A DNA stretch of 64,000 bases from Erythrobasidium yunnanense (GCA_001600175.1 BCJC01000004.1:496001-560000); one strand, 5' to 3'; positions 22,571 through 35,524 are shown, numbered from the stretch's first letter. The notes: generated from the sequence alone by a model not told the origin. Translations and numbers: made by a program.

Positions 22571-23877
22571 CTAATTGTCATGATCGAACGAGAATGCCGT
22601 CTTTCCGACCTCTCCCTTGTGGAACAGATCGTAGTACTTGGGCGCCTCTTCAACGCTGACTGTGTTCTCCACAAACTTTGAGAATAACTCGATATTGTCT
22701 TGCAATACCTTAAGTGCTGGCTCAAAGTATGTATTGACGGAACATCTTCCAAACTGGAAGCGGACGCTGCAATCCAACCGCATCAGCTGAGAACATTCGG
22801 AAACGTGCTCGATGGACATGCTCACTTCTTTCCATAGAGCGTAGCACCAGGCAGCTCGACCGTATGTGTATGCAGACCACAGCTCGAGACGATTCCGAAA
22901 GGTCTAACGAGTTTGACGGCGCTCTGAAGGGCAGCGGGCACGCCGACGACTTCCAAGACTGCATCGGCTCCTCTGTTCTCGGTAGCTTTGAGCACCTCGG
23001 CTTCGAGCTGCTCCATGGGAAGGGCGGTCGCGCCGTGTGTGCTGGCCATCTTCAGACGCTGAGGCGAGAGATCGGTAGCGAATACCTTCTCGAACATCGT
23101 GAGGGCACAAGTGATGGCGCACAAGCCGACCTGAGAACGCGTGATATTAGCTAGTGCCAGCTTTCAGAGCTAGAACTAGCTTACGGGACCACAGCCGATA
23201 ACAACACAGACTCCTCCCTTCTTGTCCTGCTCATCTCGATACTCATATGCCAGTCGGCGAGCGTTTGCAGCGACCCTGTTTATACATGTCAGCCTAAGGT
23301 CGAGTCGAAATCGCAGAGTGATAGCTTACATCCAACTGGTAGGCAGCACGTCCGCCATGAGGGTCATGACATCCAGGGGGATTCCATCAGGGACGTGGAA
23401 GCAGGTCGTATCGGCGAGGGGTACTTTCAAGTAAGCCGCTTGTGCGCCTGCAATTTTGGGTCCACCAAAGACGAGTCCCTTGGCACATCTTGAAGTATGA
23501 CCTTGTTTGCAGTAAAAGCAATCACCGCAGCTCGTCGAGAAAGCTGCAATAACTTTATCGCCAATCTTGAACTTCTTCATTGACGAGCCGACACGTACGA
23601 CCTCGCCGATAGCTTCATGGCCAATGATGAAGTTGTATGGTTTAGGTTGGTGTCCTCTGTAGAAATGCAGGTCGGATCTGTGTGCAATGTTTTAGAATTG
23701 AAGGAAAGTCGGTTATGTGAGATTGCCGGCGCACCCGCAAAGACCTGCTCGGAAGACTTTGATGACTGCATCTGTGTCTGCCTCGATGGTAGGGACGGGC
23801 ACAGACTGGACTTCAATCTGGAACTCGTCTTTGATCACGACGGCTCGCATTGTTTCAGGAAGAGCCGGATCAGACAT
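22571..23877 (-). CDS. Zinc-dependent alcohol dehydrogenase
   Basis: Five exons (23735-23877, 23330-23677, 23185-23275, 22826-23130, 22571-22766) give 360 aa, normal for medium-chain dehydrogenases. The catalytic zinc ligands are C47 in LCGSDLHF and H68-E69 in IGHEAIGEVV. The structural zinc Cys cluster is CGDCFYCKQGHTSRC (C98, C101, C104, C112). The Rossmann loop is VIGCGPVGLCAI and the NAD-type acidic residue follows in FATDLSPQRL. It oxidises an alcohol with NAD(P); the closest subgroup looks like formaldehyde/threonine-type ADHs, but the substrate is not determined. The C-terminus (KTAFSFDHDN) is intact. Start ATG at 23877 gives the usual ALPETMRAVV opening. Confidence 0.9.
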
Positions 23878-24329
23878 GGTGGATCTGTCTTGTTGTTAGG
23901 GAAGGTAGGGCACAGAAGTAAGACTGAAGCTGCAAGGTTGTACCGCAGGAAAGAAAGAGAAGACAGTTCGCTAAAGCCAAACAGTATAATTAGCGGAGAC
24001 CGAATCTGTCAGGTGACTGAGACTGCGCGGCATTCGGCTATACTTACAGAAAGGCGAAGGTGTGTACGCAAACGAGAGTGTCAGAAGGCAACCTAAGCAC
24101 GGATAGGTTGTATCCTGTGATACCCCACTACTTGAGCGTCGCGCGATGGTGGTCGCGCGAGCCTTCGCTTTGGGTCCCAACGTTAGCGATCTACGTGCAT
24201 AACTCTTTGACTTTCAAATTACGATTGATCTCTGAGACCGATATTTACACCAACATTTCCCAGGATTGAAACAAGACAGACCGCGTAAAAGCTACAGGAA
24301 TTTGAAAGATTCGCAGGGGTAGTAGAAGT
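23878..24329. other. Intergenic, no gene seen
   Basis: Holds the promoter of the alcohol dehydrogenase and the 3' flank of the FAS1 gene. Nothing else recognised. Confidence 0.4.
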
Positions 24330-25058
24330 TCATTGGTGCTCCTCCAATACGCCGTTCAGGATATAGAGAACACCGTCTTTCGCCTACAACAGAGCTCAGC
24401 TCAGCGTATCTGACGAAGCTCGCTCAGCGGAAGAGAACGCACCACTTTCTTTGCAACGATACGTGCATCGCCAGGAGTCACAGCAACCGTCTCCCAGTCT
24501 TCCTTTCCGTCTCCCTGCTTCAAAACTTTGAAGCCTATCTTCCTAGCGTCTCCAGCCAAGCTTTCGTACTCTTTCCCTTCTGCCAGCTCGATGTCTGTCC
24601 CTGCGATCATGTGCATCCTTGTCCAGTCTTGTAAATAGTCTGCATTGCGTTTCTCGTCATCCTCCGTTGTTATTTGCCCATCTACAGGTCCCATATGAGG
24701 TTTGCGAGCCAAGGCCATGATAGCATGATCCTGGGGCGCAAAGATAGTCGTTGTCTGCAGGGAATTCGTGAGTCGCTCAACCTGCGCAATTCAAAGCTAT
24801 ATCAGCCGGGCAGTTCAGAGATCAGGCAAGTCCGCCGTTTCGGCTCACCAGCCAGGTGGATTCGCGCAAGTAGCCATAGAAGATGCTGACGCCGGAAGAT
24901 ACAGTAAGGAGATCGCTGAGACTGGGCTGCTCGTTGCTGGCCATATCGACGTTTCCTTGGGGGTTTGCGAATACTTGCTGGACGTCCGCCGTCTTCGCAT
25001 AGACAGCAGAAACGCAGGCCGTCATAGGCAGGAGAATCTCAAGCAGTCTTGTGCGCAT
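24330..25058 (-). CDS. Secreted fasciclin (FAS1) domain protein
   Basis: Three exons (24849-25058, 24443-24781, 24330-24383) give 200 aa. A signal peptide spans about residues 1-21 (MRTRLLEILLPMTACVSAVYA). One FAS1 domain fills the rest: DLLTVSSGVSIFYGYLRE, the H1-like block QTTTIFAPQDHAIMAL, a long insert, then the H2-like KDGVLYILNGVLEE at the C-terminus. FAS1 domains mediate cell-surface or matrix adhesion; here the protein is single-domain and has no visible GPI signal, so it is probably released or wall-bound. The last exon is only 54 nt but carries the H2 motif, so it is needed. It is divergent from MDM1 across 155 bp. Confidence 0.85.
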
Positions 25059-25213
25059 GGCTCGTCTCTTTAGAGCTTTGAGTATCGAAAGTAAGTGATT
25101 GGAGCAGAAGCAACCCTTGTCATTCTCGCAATCATGGCATAAACCGCAAAGAATCTGGCGCAAGATTTCGAACACGACTTCATGTACCTGTATCTGTTCC
25201 CTATGTCGGCGCC
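25059..25213. promoter_or_regulatory. 155-bp divergent promoter, FAS1 / MDM1
   Basis: Both 5' ends must fit here. No TATA box obvious. Confidence 0.5.
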
Positions 25214-28200
25214 ATGCAAGGCTACACAAGAAACAAGCCGGTCACAGTGACACTGGCCCTCCTGGTCGCTGGACTCGCAATTCGACCTGCCAAGATCCTC
25301 AGCATCCTCAGTCTGCCTTTCTATCTCGTTGGTGCTCTACTTGGAAGCTTGTTCCTCCACTTTCTCTTCTCCTACTTGGCTGCACTGCGCTCGAAACCCA
25401 GTTCCGAGCACGATCCTATTGTCCCTTTACTTTCGATAGCGACTCCATCCGGCATAGAAGCTATTCGCGTTCGCAAGATCTGGAATGCTCAAAACACGTC
25501 TTTCCGGGTTCCCTTACATCCCAATTCGCAAGATGTCTCGGCGGCCTTAGACAGATTGATAGCTGTAATCTTGCAAAATCACCTCCTCTCTTGGTATACT
25601 GTCTCCATATCACCTTCGGACCCTACGTTCCCGTATGCTGTCGAGCGAACTATACGTGAAGCACTTCTTGGCATCCGGGACAGGCTGGTCAATCTAGATC
25701 TGGCGAAACTCGGCGTATCAACCCTCTTGCCCAAGATCACAAATCATCTAGAGCTCTTCCAAGAGGCTCAACAGAGTATACTAGAGTCATCCACAAATTC
25801 GCTTGACAAGGAACAAGATCGCAAGAAGAAGCAAGGAACAGCAAACACTCCAGTCAGTGAAGAACTCGATCTTCTTCTGTCAAATAAATATGCAGAGCTG
25901 GCTGGCGAGAGCGGTCTCCATCCAGCTGTAAGCGGAGCTAGCTTCAACTCAAGACCAGGTGAAGAAAAGCACCTTAGGCGCGTGATAGGCAACATATTGT
26001 CCATGATCCTACCAGCAAGAGAAGGAGCGAGCTCTGCTGTCAGCGTGATGGCGATGGAGATCGTAGCTTGCGCAATCATCCGGCCTATCATCGAAGCTAT
26101 CACGGATCCAGATTTGTGGAATAGACTTCTGGACGATAAGGCAGGCGATATCATCAAAGAGCAGTACGTCTTTATCTGTGGCATTTTACAGAAGTAGCCT
26201 TATACATATATGTTAGGCGGATGGTCAATCGATTCCGGGCAGCCTTAGACGCCAATCCCACCCTCGCTACACCTTCCCCAAAGACCCCTAAGCGCAGTGA
26301 AGATATATCAGTGCACAGCTCTACAAAACAGTTCGAGTCATACCTGCGGTCTCTGGGTAGATGCTCCAGCTTGATCGAAGCCAAGCGCATACGAAACGAT
26401 ATTGATATTAGTCTCCGGCGTGCCCGTCTGCCTGGCGGTAAGCTTACAGAAGGGCATTCCTAAAATCGTCCCTAACATGTCCTTTCGCTCCGTCAGCCTT
26501 TCCTGGCGACTCTCCGGAGAGCGTTCTCAAATATATTGATCGACTAGCTGCCGCAAGGCAAGCTATAGACAGGCGTATTTCAGAACTTGGTGGCGGAAAG
26601 GTGAAGAACACGACGAATTCCAGTTATGCTCGTACAGCAGTTGACGATACCTTTACGATAGATTCTCGCAAGCAACGCTTCGCCTACGACCTCTACTACT
26701 TCTCTACAGGATATCCTGCATCATCCTGGCGCACTTTCCTTCTTCATGGAGTTTATGGACCGTCGGAATCGGTCTCTGATTGTTCAGTTCTACCTCACGG
26801 TCGAGGGTCTCAAAGACCCGCTCGAAGACGATTCGCAGCAGAATAGCGCAGACAACAGGATCGATAGCAGCAGGATTGCCGAGCCTGGTGCAGCAAAGCA
26901 GCTCGCCGATGATGTGCAGCTCCTTCTCACGTCGTATTTGAACCCAAAGGCCGTAGTGGTCGATCGACACCTCATCGAGACGCTTTCTACATACTACGCT
27001 CAGCAAAGCTCAGGCGTCTCAACTCCGTTATCACTGGCGACATATAGGAAGATCAGGCAGACCATCTTTGCGACTCAACTAGAAATTTACGATGAGATGC
27101 TTGGAACAGACTGGTTACCCTTCCAGCGAAGTGATCTGTTCGTGAAGGCCATCGCAGACATGCCTTCGAGGACAATAATCAGTCATGCTGTACGCCCGCC
27201 AACCAATCGTGGTATCTCCGAACCAGAGATTGCTTTACCGTCGTCAGCTTCGACATCGAGCAAAAGTTCGACGTCTTCTAAGCCCGGTATGGCGCGCCCG
27301 ACACTCGGTCGCCCAGCCACGGAAGCGAGCTTGGACATGCATAGCAGGCCCAAGCGGGCTATGTCGTCTCCGAAACAGCCCTTCAGATCGAATCGCCTAG
27401 ACTTTCTCACCGGAAACGAGGCTGGGACTAGTGAGACTAGCGCTAGATCCCCTCTCTTCCGCGAAGAAAGCGTCGATTCTCCTCACGTGCTGGAACCTGT
27501 CGAAGAAGACGCGGATGACATCGAACAGCTGAAGACGATGAACGCTATCCATGATGCTCTCTCGTCTATACTAGCTAGTGACGATGCCGAGGTCGCTCGC
27601 AACAGGCGTGAAGCCAGTGTAGACAGTCAGCATTCCTACGACACGCCATCGCTCAAAAGCTCGCCCGAGAATACTAAAAGGCCAACTCATCTTCCTCTCA
27701 AGTCGCCAGGAGCTGGCAAACCTCTAAGACCTTTGCTACATACTCGCAGCGCATCGGCCACGAGCGCAGCAATGCAAGGCGAGTTAGGCGAGCTGCCCAC
27801 AAGCCCTCAAGAAGAGAAGGACGGAGGATACGAGTCAGACGAGCCAATAGCACTGTCTCGACCTTTGCCTGCAAGTACTCTGGAGCTCGGCTTGGAAGTT
27901 GACAAAATTACCGCTCGGCTGGAAAAGCTCAAGAGCCAGGAGAACGTCCTTGGAGCACTCCTGCGAAAGGCGGAGTTGACTGGTAGTAACGATGAGCTGA
28001 AACTGCTCAACAAGTCGCTGAGCGCTCTGAAGAGGGAGATGAACGAGCTGTCTTTCCAGCAGCATCAGCTTCAGACACAAGCGGATGACAATCGTATAGT
28101 ACCAGGCCGAACGGCAGTCAGTATCGTGGGAACGACAGTCGGGAACGCAGACGGCAAGGAGTTTGCGCTGTACCTGGTCGAAGTCAGGCAGCTGGAAGAG

Positions 28201-29389
28201 GACGGAGAGACACAAATATCAGGTTGGCTCGTCACTCGACGCTTCAGCGAGTTCTTGGCACTACACTCCGCGCTCAAAGACAAGATTCCTGCTGCGAGAC
28301 AGTTGGAGTTGCCGCAGAAGAAGCTCATCTCGACAATGAACAGCGGTCTTCTACACCAAAGAAGGGTCGCCTTGGAGCGCTACCTACAATCTTTGATCAA
28401 GCTACCACAAGCCTGTCGCAACTCGGACTTTCGAGCCTTTCTCTCTCAACAGAACATTAGCCTTCGCAACCCCTCGCCATCGTCGACCTCAGCAGGCGCG
28501 CCCGACAATAGCCTATTCCCGAATCAAGGTGTGTTCCGCAACTTGTTTCGGACAGTCACGTCGGGCGTGGACGACTTCTTCGGCGGCCCTTCTATGCTGG
28601 ACACTCTGATTCTCCGGCTCAGCCAACAAGCAGCAGACTTCGCAGCAGGCACCACAGGCTCGATCGCGCAGCAAAGTGAAGACCTCATCGCTTCTGTTTT
28701 AGGTGGATCTGCAGCCAATAACGATGCTCCAATGGATCTGCTCAGCCTATCGGCAGGTCTTCAGCCTGTCGAAGGCGAGGGCCTGACATACTTCACTGCT
28801 CCTATCGCAAACCTTCTTGTCCAAGTATTCGACCTGAAAGACAAAGGCAGCTGGCTTCGGCGGCAGGCTATTGTGATTATCCTGCAGCAAGTGTTAGGAG
28901 GAACGATAGAGAGGAAGGTTCGCGAAGCTGTCAGCGAAAAGCTTGGTGGAGACGCTCTCCTCCCGCACATAGAGATGGTAAGCAACATGATGTATCCCGA
29001 CGGTCGTATGCGTCCTGCATCAGCTCCGCGAACAGCGCAAGAGAAGCTGGATACTCGAAACTCGGCATACCGCAAGCTGGCGTATCTTATGCCAGGTGAG
29101 CTTCAGATCGTTGTGGCTGTGCATGACCCAGCTAATAGTTGTTGAATTTGGCAGATATCGCAGCAAGTATTATTGGCCGATCTAACGCGCGCAGAGGCGC
29201 TCGACACATTTTCTCCGTTATGCAGAACAGGAGACTAAATCAGCATCTTATATACACATTGTTGGATGACGTATGGCCCTCTCTTCTGTGCGGATTATAT
29301 CTTGGTCTGACACCTTAAGCCTTTTGCAGATCCTTTTAGAAGTCTTCGGACCCGCAGTACATGAAGTCCCGGCAGAGAAGTCTTCGTAA
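25214..29389 (+). CDS. MDM1: Mdm1-type sorting nexin (PXA-RGS-PX-Nexin C)
   Basis: Exons: 25214-26163, 26217-26437, 26497 to about 26639, 26710-29095, 29155-29270 and 29330-29389, near 1290 aa. Two N-terminal membrane helices (VTVTLALLVAGLAI, LPFYLVGALLGSLFLHFLF) precede a PXA domain. An RGS domain follows (ALSFFMEFMDRRNRSLIVQF), then a Ser-rich linker, a short coiled coil, a PX domain (WLVTRRFSEFLALHSALKDK) and a Nexin_C domain ending IIGRSNARRGARHIF and HLIYTLLDD. This order is that of Mdm1/Snx13, which tethers the ER to the vacuole at nuclear-vacuole contacts and binds phosphoinositides. The donor of the third intron is unresolved: GTTGAC at 26640 or GTGAAG at 26601, both in phase. Confidence 0.9.
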
Positions 29390-29564
29390 CTCAGTAGTAG
29401 TGGAGTGTTGTTGTTTCAGTCACGGCACTCAACGACGTCCTGGGCTTATCAATTCAGTATTTCCGATCACGGAATGGACAATGCAGGATTGGAGAAAACA
29501 GAAACTGGAGGATGTGCACATGCCTCATTGATCTTTATTAATTATATCTAGTGCGATTCTGGCT

Positions 29565-30601
29565 CTACACATTTCTCTGGTGCAGCCAGACTTCCTGCTC
29601 GGATCGAGCGGAGAAGGTGCTGACATTCAGCATGCTTCGCATCTGCTGGTTGCCGACGAATCTGACGAAGCATTCACGATATAAGCCTCTCACACATCCT
29701 CAAAATCCAGCACATGAGAAGGACTTACAGGATATTACGCGCCATGAAGAAGCGAATGCCTTCTGTACAAGGCGGCGAAGTCAGGGACCCTAAAGCATCA
29801 AGCATGGCATGTCAGATGGGTATTTTCGATACTTGATAATGAGAGGCCCGTTGACTGACCTTGGTACGTGAAGAACTCCCTAAAGCCCAGAACCTCGTTC
29901 AAAGCCATATTGAGGTTGAGTGTCGTCGTCACGTTGGTTCCTGCCGGTTCTCTGAAGCTGATGTGCGAAGGGAGGCTGCTGAAGAAAGGGCTGTCGGAGT
30001 TGCCCGGGTCTATGCGGAACGCAAGGACGGCTCTTGGTGTGCCGTCGCCTGTGACATGCACGAAGTGCATCTCGGCTTTCGAGCGGTCGCCTTGCACAGA
30101 GTGGTCTGCAGGCGCGTGTATGTGCCATCCTGTCATGAATACTCGTTCGATAACGCCTGGCGCTTCTTCGAAGGTGAAACTCGGCAGTGTGGTGTAGTTG
30201 CCTTCTCCGTGCGAGAGCGTGAAGGCAGGGCCTGCAAACATAGTGAAGAGTGAGCGGCCTAGGTGATCGGAAAGTCATCATCACATGTGCTGCTTACCGT
30301 ATCCCCAGTTTCTGTAGATACCAGAATAGTTGCCATCCCCGTACTCAAACTCAGGCACATGGTTCTGAGACAGCCCTTGGGTAAGAAGGAGAGGGATAGG
30401 CGACTGCTGCGACCCGGCCTGGCAGAGATGGAAGTCTTCTGATAGTTCACCCCAATCGAATGATGCTTGGTAGTTCCAGGTGACGCCATTCGTTTCTGCT
30501 CTCTTGTGAAGGCCTGCTGCTCGGTGGTAGTTGTGGTCTGCACAGGCGTTGACGACACCAACATGGGCTGCAAATGCTAGGATCGAGGCTATAAAGATCA
30601 T
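29565..30601 (-). CDS. Secreted alpha-carbonic anhydrase
   Basis: Four exons (30298-30601, 29860-30231, 29729-29789, 29565-29661) give 277 aa. A signal peptide is evident at residues 1-19. The zinc ligands of the alpha class are visible: His138 and His140 in GWHIHAPADH, and His157 in AEMHFVHV. The substrate-side block GSLTSPPCTEGIRFF contains the conserved Thr and one Cys of the usual disulphide; a matching Cys lies near the N-terminal FHLCQAG. The enzyme hydrates CO2 to bicarbonate at the cell surface or outside. Alpha-class enzymes are patchy in fungi, most of which rely on beta-class ones. NYS, NYT and NVT sequons fit secretion. Confidence 0.92.
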
Positions 30602-31409
30602 GATAAGATGAGGACGATGGTTGAGGTAAGATGGACAGAGGATGAGGAGGTGTTCGAAGTGCGCGTTCAGATTGCTTGTAGAGTTGGAGAAAGATCGCAA
30701 GGAGGACAGCCTTCGTATATTTTCCGTTCAGCTGGACATTTTCCAAGGCTCATCACGCAGACCAAAAGTGCTTGGTACATAGTCTTGATACTCGAAGATG
30801 TATAGTTTCCATGAGATTGGACATGGCCAAGGCGGGTCGGAAAGAGATGTCTACCACGATGACCGGTCCACGGCGAGAGCAGTGCCTCAAGGAATGTATC
30901 AGAACGTTTTGTGCAGTAGCGTAATCTTGACAGCAGTACGACGGAGATTTCTGAGCGTTCTGAGCCTTTCGTAGTGTGAGAGCTTCCAAGACTTTTTGGA
31001 CAGCTTGCAAGCGCGCATACTGTAGCGCAAGATAGGTTTACCTATCCAAGGCAGCTCAGGAAACTGAGAACCTGGTCGTGCAATCAGGATGGTCGGCTGA
31101 AGCAGAATCAGTGTCGAAGTGCGCATGCCGTTGGACTTTCTTGCGCTTTCTGGTGAACGGCGAGTACGCTGGGCACGAACAAGATAGATCTCCAAAACCA
31201 TTAGCTACTATGCTCGCAATGCAAGGCCTCTTCAGGGTATCGTCGACGCGCAAAGAGCATTCCGATCAAATACTGCCTGAGGCATGTTCAAAAACCGGCT
31301 CGAGCGCAAAGGGCGGAGAGGGATGTCAAGGGGCCGTCAGAATTCAAGACTGAGCCAGCTGCTCATCTTCGTCCATCTTCGAAGCTGACTGCGACGTCGA
31401 CACGCTAAA
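30602..31409. promoter_or_regulatory. Divergent upstream region, carbonic anhydrase / glycosyltransferase-like
   Basis: About 800 bp with no gene seen. An A/T-rich AAAATATAC (minus strand, about 30715) lies about 115 nt before the carbonic anhydrase ATG and may be its TATA element. Confidence 0.4.
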
Positions 31410-33359
31410 ATGGCCATCCAGATGAGCCCGGATCCGAGCTCGCAAGGCAGCGCCTACAGCGATGGATGCGACGACCCAGAGAAGCCTCTGATCCCTTCGT
31501 TGGATGGTCGAGGTCGCAGCAACTCGCTCGAATCTGTCACAACACCGCGCCTGCGACGGCACATCACGCGTTTCCTCCTCGTCATTTTGGGCCTCGTCGT
31601 TCTCGTCGTAGGAGGACTGGGTTCTTCCGCAGCAGTTCAAGGATCAGTAGTATCAAGACAGGGATTGTTCGACTATGCAAAAGGATGGTACCGCAATGGA
31701 TCGCCGTACTACGAACCATCAGCAAGCAAATTACCACCGCGGCTGGACGAGCTGCCTGCTTCGCTGCGCCGGGTCACACTCATCAGTATATGGTCGAGCG
31801 ACAATCGCGCATTCTACCTAAACAACTTCTTCCGCTCTGCTGCCTTGAACAGCGATGTCGCCGACCTGCTGGTCATCCATGTTACAAACGATCCTGCCCA
31901 ATGCTTAGACGGGACGGGCAAGAAGGATAGCATATACCGTGACAAGAGCTGGGATTGGGAGAACGGAGGCAATATACGTGTAGTCTGCATGTCGAAAGAA
32001 GCCTTGATGGCTCACGAGGCAGACTACCTATGCTCGGAAGCAGGGTGGAATTGTAACGAGGAGCAGCATAAGGCAGTAGTAAGTGCTGTCTAGCATGCTC
32101 TGTAAGGAGAGTATCAGCTAAATCGGATTCCGTTGTCAGTCACTGCGCCTGCACGACCGGCCTGATGTGGTTAATAGCGACTGGAAGGCGTTACGAGGCG
32201 AGATGTTCAAGCAGTACTTCATCCGTCCATCCAATCCTATCTGGGCATGGTCTGACATGGACCAGCATCTTGGCCGACTGGACCATATCCCATTCTCGCT
32301 TCTCTCGACCGTATCCATCATGACTCCAGCAAAATTCACGCCGTCTCTACTGTTCCTAGCTGGCCAAATGACTTTCTTCAACATGGCTAGCCCCGGCTTG
32401 GTCGGTGCCTGGAAACAGTATACACCGCTATCGAGCCCAGAGAATTTCTGCAAGCCTTTAGCAGCTGCAGATGGTGGATATGCAGAAGGCGGATCAGACG
32501 AGACCTGGCTATCGGCTGCATATTTGAGGCAAGAAGCTGGCTACGCTGGACAGAACCTCAGTTGGGCCGTCATTCCCGATGTGCACGGTGAGCATATTCT
32601 CGCCTGATGCTGGACATAGCGCTGACCAGACGGTGTCTGCAGGTCAAGACGTTTTCATTCCAGGCAGGAAGTTCGTCGTCTCGGGACGCAACGTCCTGGA
32701 AGTCGATAGCGCGCTTACCAGGGAGGAGATCGAAGCTGTTCTAGAAGACGCATCGGCAGAAGCCGTTGATCAACACTCAGGCTGGACAGGAAGCGGTACA
32801 AGCAAGAAAATTACGATGCTTTCCGGTGGAGCATGCCCGCAAGCCTGGTTCGACAAGCGTGCGGCGTGAGTATATCGCCCTGTCATTCGACGTTCAGAAG
32901 CTAACAGCTTGTTCGCGCAGGCAATGCGTTGAGAGGGACAGTCTTACAGTAGGCGATCAATTCAGCCAGATCGACTCCGTACGACGGGGCACCCTGCTTC
33001 GTCTAGGCTCCGATCCAGTCAATCAGCTGCATCTTCGCCTCGAACCAGATCATCGCCCGCGGCGCTGGCAGCGGAAGCTCTTCCTGCATTACCAAGAGAT
33101 CAAGCGCCAAACATGGTGGTGGGGCTTACCAGAGTATTTCATCGGAGATAATGACGAAGTCATGGAGTTTGACTGGAAATCGCAGTATGTATGGAGGAAG
33201 GGCGTTGATAGGGAGAAGAATCTGTGGGAGAAACATAATGATAGACTGAAAGAGGATGGAAGTAGCGCGCATACGCATCCGCTGGAAACTGATCTGCAGG
33301 GCCGGATGGTGAAACGGATGCGTAGGTCTCAGCATAGGGGTAGAAAATTACGTACATAG
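31410..33359 (+). CDS. Type II membrane glycosyltransferase-like protein
   Basis: Four exons (31410-32078, 32140-32587, 32643-32865, 32921-33359) give 592 aa. A cytosolic tail is followed by one helix at about residues 52-75 (FLLVILGLVVLVVGGLG), as in Golgi type II enzymes. The lumenal part has VTLISIWSSDNRAFYLNNFF, a DXD-like WAWSDMDQHLGRLDHIPF and a later acidic-His segment (GGYAEGGSDETW). The SDMD-x-HLGRLD block resembles the family I recall as DUF6625 glycosyltransferases, where it would bind the nucleotide-sugar metal. The Trp-rich C-terminus and basic end (QHRGRKLRT) are not recognised. The sugar donor and acceptor are unknown. Confidence 0.7.
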
Positions 33360-33514
33360 ATTAGCATGTTAGCATGGAGGGAGATTTGTCATGTTGTTGT
33401 CACATAGGACTTTGAAGCAACGCGTGTTGGAACTCGAGCCCCAGCTTTATCTGCGGGCGTTGCTTCCCAGTATCCCCTGCGTATCGTACATAGTATGAGA
33501 GAGCTCGACCTGCG

Positions 33515-35385
33515 CTATTGCTCTATCCGATATTCTTCGTCGTCCAGTACAGCAGGCTGCTTTACTTCCCTCGTCCGCCCTCTGCGTGTACTGAGGGCAA
33601 GACTGACCACGATGGCCACAGTGCATGCGAGCATCGTATAGCTGAAGACTTGTACGTAGCATTGTCGGCCGAGGCCGCAGATATGGGTGTGCGTGTCGAC
33701 GCCTGCCCGACGTAAGCACGAAGAAGAGGCCTCGACATTGCTGTCGTAGATCGCTCCGAAGAGGTGGGAGAAAGTATAGCCTGACAAGTCCACGTTAGAT
33801 GGCTTCGTGAGGTGTTATAGCTGGCTGGGTCCTTACTTGAGAACGTCGGAACTACGTATAGCCAGCCGACATTACTGCTGAATGACCCAATTCCGAACCA
33901 GTCACTGGAATTGGTGTCGTTAGCTGTCAGATCGAGCTGCTTGTACGACCCACAAGGTGAACTCACAGCATGATGACGGGTGCAAGACCGAAGAACTGGC
34001 CATAGCTGAAGCCGACGAAGGAAGTCGCCCAGCTCAAAGACGTAAGGTCTGTAGCTTCTTTGGCGAGCCATTGACTGAACACGAAGGTGAAAGACTGGAA
34101 GAGAAGCCACCATATCGGACGTATGCCGAGCTGTCGACACTATCAGCTATGTGATCTAGTAGCTGTGGCGATATATATGATCCTACTTTCGCTCTCGCAC
34201 CATCGCTGACAGCTCCGCTGAATAGTCGCCCAAAGCAACTAAGGAAACAGACAGCAAGGCATCAGCCTGGATCTCTGCCAGAAGTCTGGATCGGGTGCAC
34301 TCACTTGAACACAGAGAGCAAGGAAGTTTGATGAGCTTGCAAACGCGAGATCTGGCCAGTATTATTGTTGAATCGGGCAAGCGTGACCACAACTGTGCCG
34401 ACGGTATTAATCCACATGAGGCCTATCGTATTGGTGTCAGATGGTAGCACATGAGTTCTCGAGCCATGCTAGCTCACCAGTACCGGTGAGGCAGAAAGCC
34501 ACTAGCATCAACAGCCAGTAGTCTATCTCCCTGAACAAGCCCATTCCTCCGACATCGCTTGTCTTGACGCCTTTCTGCTCTAGTTTGCTCGGCGTCGTAG
34601 GCTCTTCAGGGTCGTCTTCATCTGTATGCGCACTTAAAGTGCTCAAGCTGCGATACATCGGACGCGCAGTTGGGCTCATTGGCAAAGGCGCGCGTGCGGT
34701 TGCGAGCTTGTGAGGCGTGAGGAAAGTCGCTGCTACTGTGAAAGAGCCGAAAGTGCCAATCGCCAGGATAAGGAGGAAAGCGCTTGTATTGTCGCCAGAG
34801 ATATAGGCAGAAACAGTGGCATAGAGGAAGGCGGAAAGACCATAGCCAGCGATAACGATACCCATCGCTGTACCTCGAGTCTGTTGCGTGAACGTAAGAG
34901 CTACAGCGTTCAATCCGGCAATCATGCCAGCGGAAGATCCTAGTCCAGTCAGGAATGAGAAGGAAGCCAGTACGGGGATAGGAAGCGAGTGAGGATCCGT
35001 ATGCTGATATCCATAATAGAGACCAAGGTAGCCTAGTCCTAGGGAGACTCCTCCAGCCGCGATAGGCAGACGTGGACCTCGAACGTCAACTATCCACCCA
35101 AATAGAGGTCCAGTCATATACACTCCCCAATTTCCAGCTGCTGCGACGAGCGATATCTGCGTGCTTGACAAATGCCTGGCAAGTGTCCAACACCGAGAAA
35201 GACCATAAGGCTTTAGCCATGGCGCTGGCGGTACATCGTGGCCAGACTTACAGTCTGTCTGCATACTGCGGCGCATACGAGCCAACGACATAGTTCGTCC
35301 CGGAGCTCAAAGTTGTCAAAACCCCGAGTGCTAATATAAGTAGGGCATTGCCAGAGATCTCTTCGCCGTTCAAGGTTATGGCCAT
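33515..35385 (-). CDS. MCH1: MCH1-type monocarboxylate-transporter-like MFS protein
   Basis: Seven exons (35252-35385, 34478-35175, 34305-34422, 34187-34238, 33967-34130, 33837-33904, 33515-33780) sum to 1500 nt, 499 aa. The order of blocks is that of fungal Mch1: SSGTNYVVGSYAPQ, then SSTQISLVAAAGNWGVYMTG, a first bundle with 6 helices, a cytosolic loop with DEDDPEEPTTPSK, then GLMWINTVGTVV, CFGRLFSGAVSDGARAK and a final helix. Mch1 proteins are probably vacuolar-membrane transporters; despite the name they are not shown to move monocarboxylates. All six introns are GT-AG and phase-consistent. The C-terminal segment after THTHICGL is one helix then a charged tail. Confidence 0.88.
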
Positions 35386-35524
35386 CTTAATGCCTCAGAA
35401 GACTCTGTGAACCGTCCAGGCTTGTCCGACCTCATCAAGCACGAGTCGAAGTCCGAAAGAAGAACGCCAACCTTTACATTTTGACTACTACCCAACTACT
35501 CTTACCTGCTGATAATTCTGGAAG

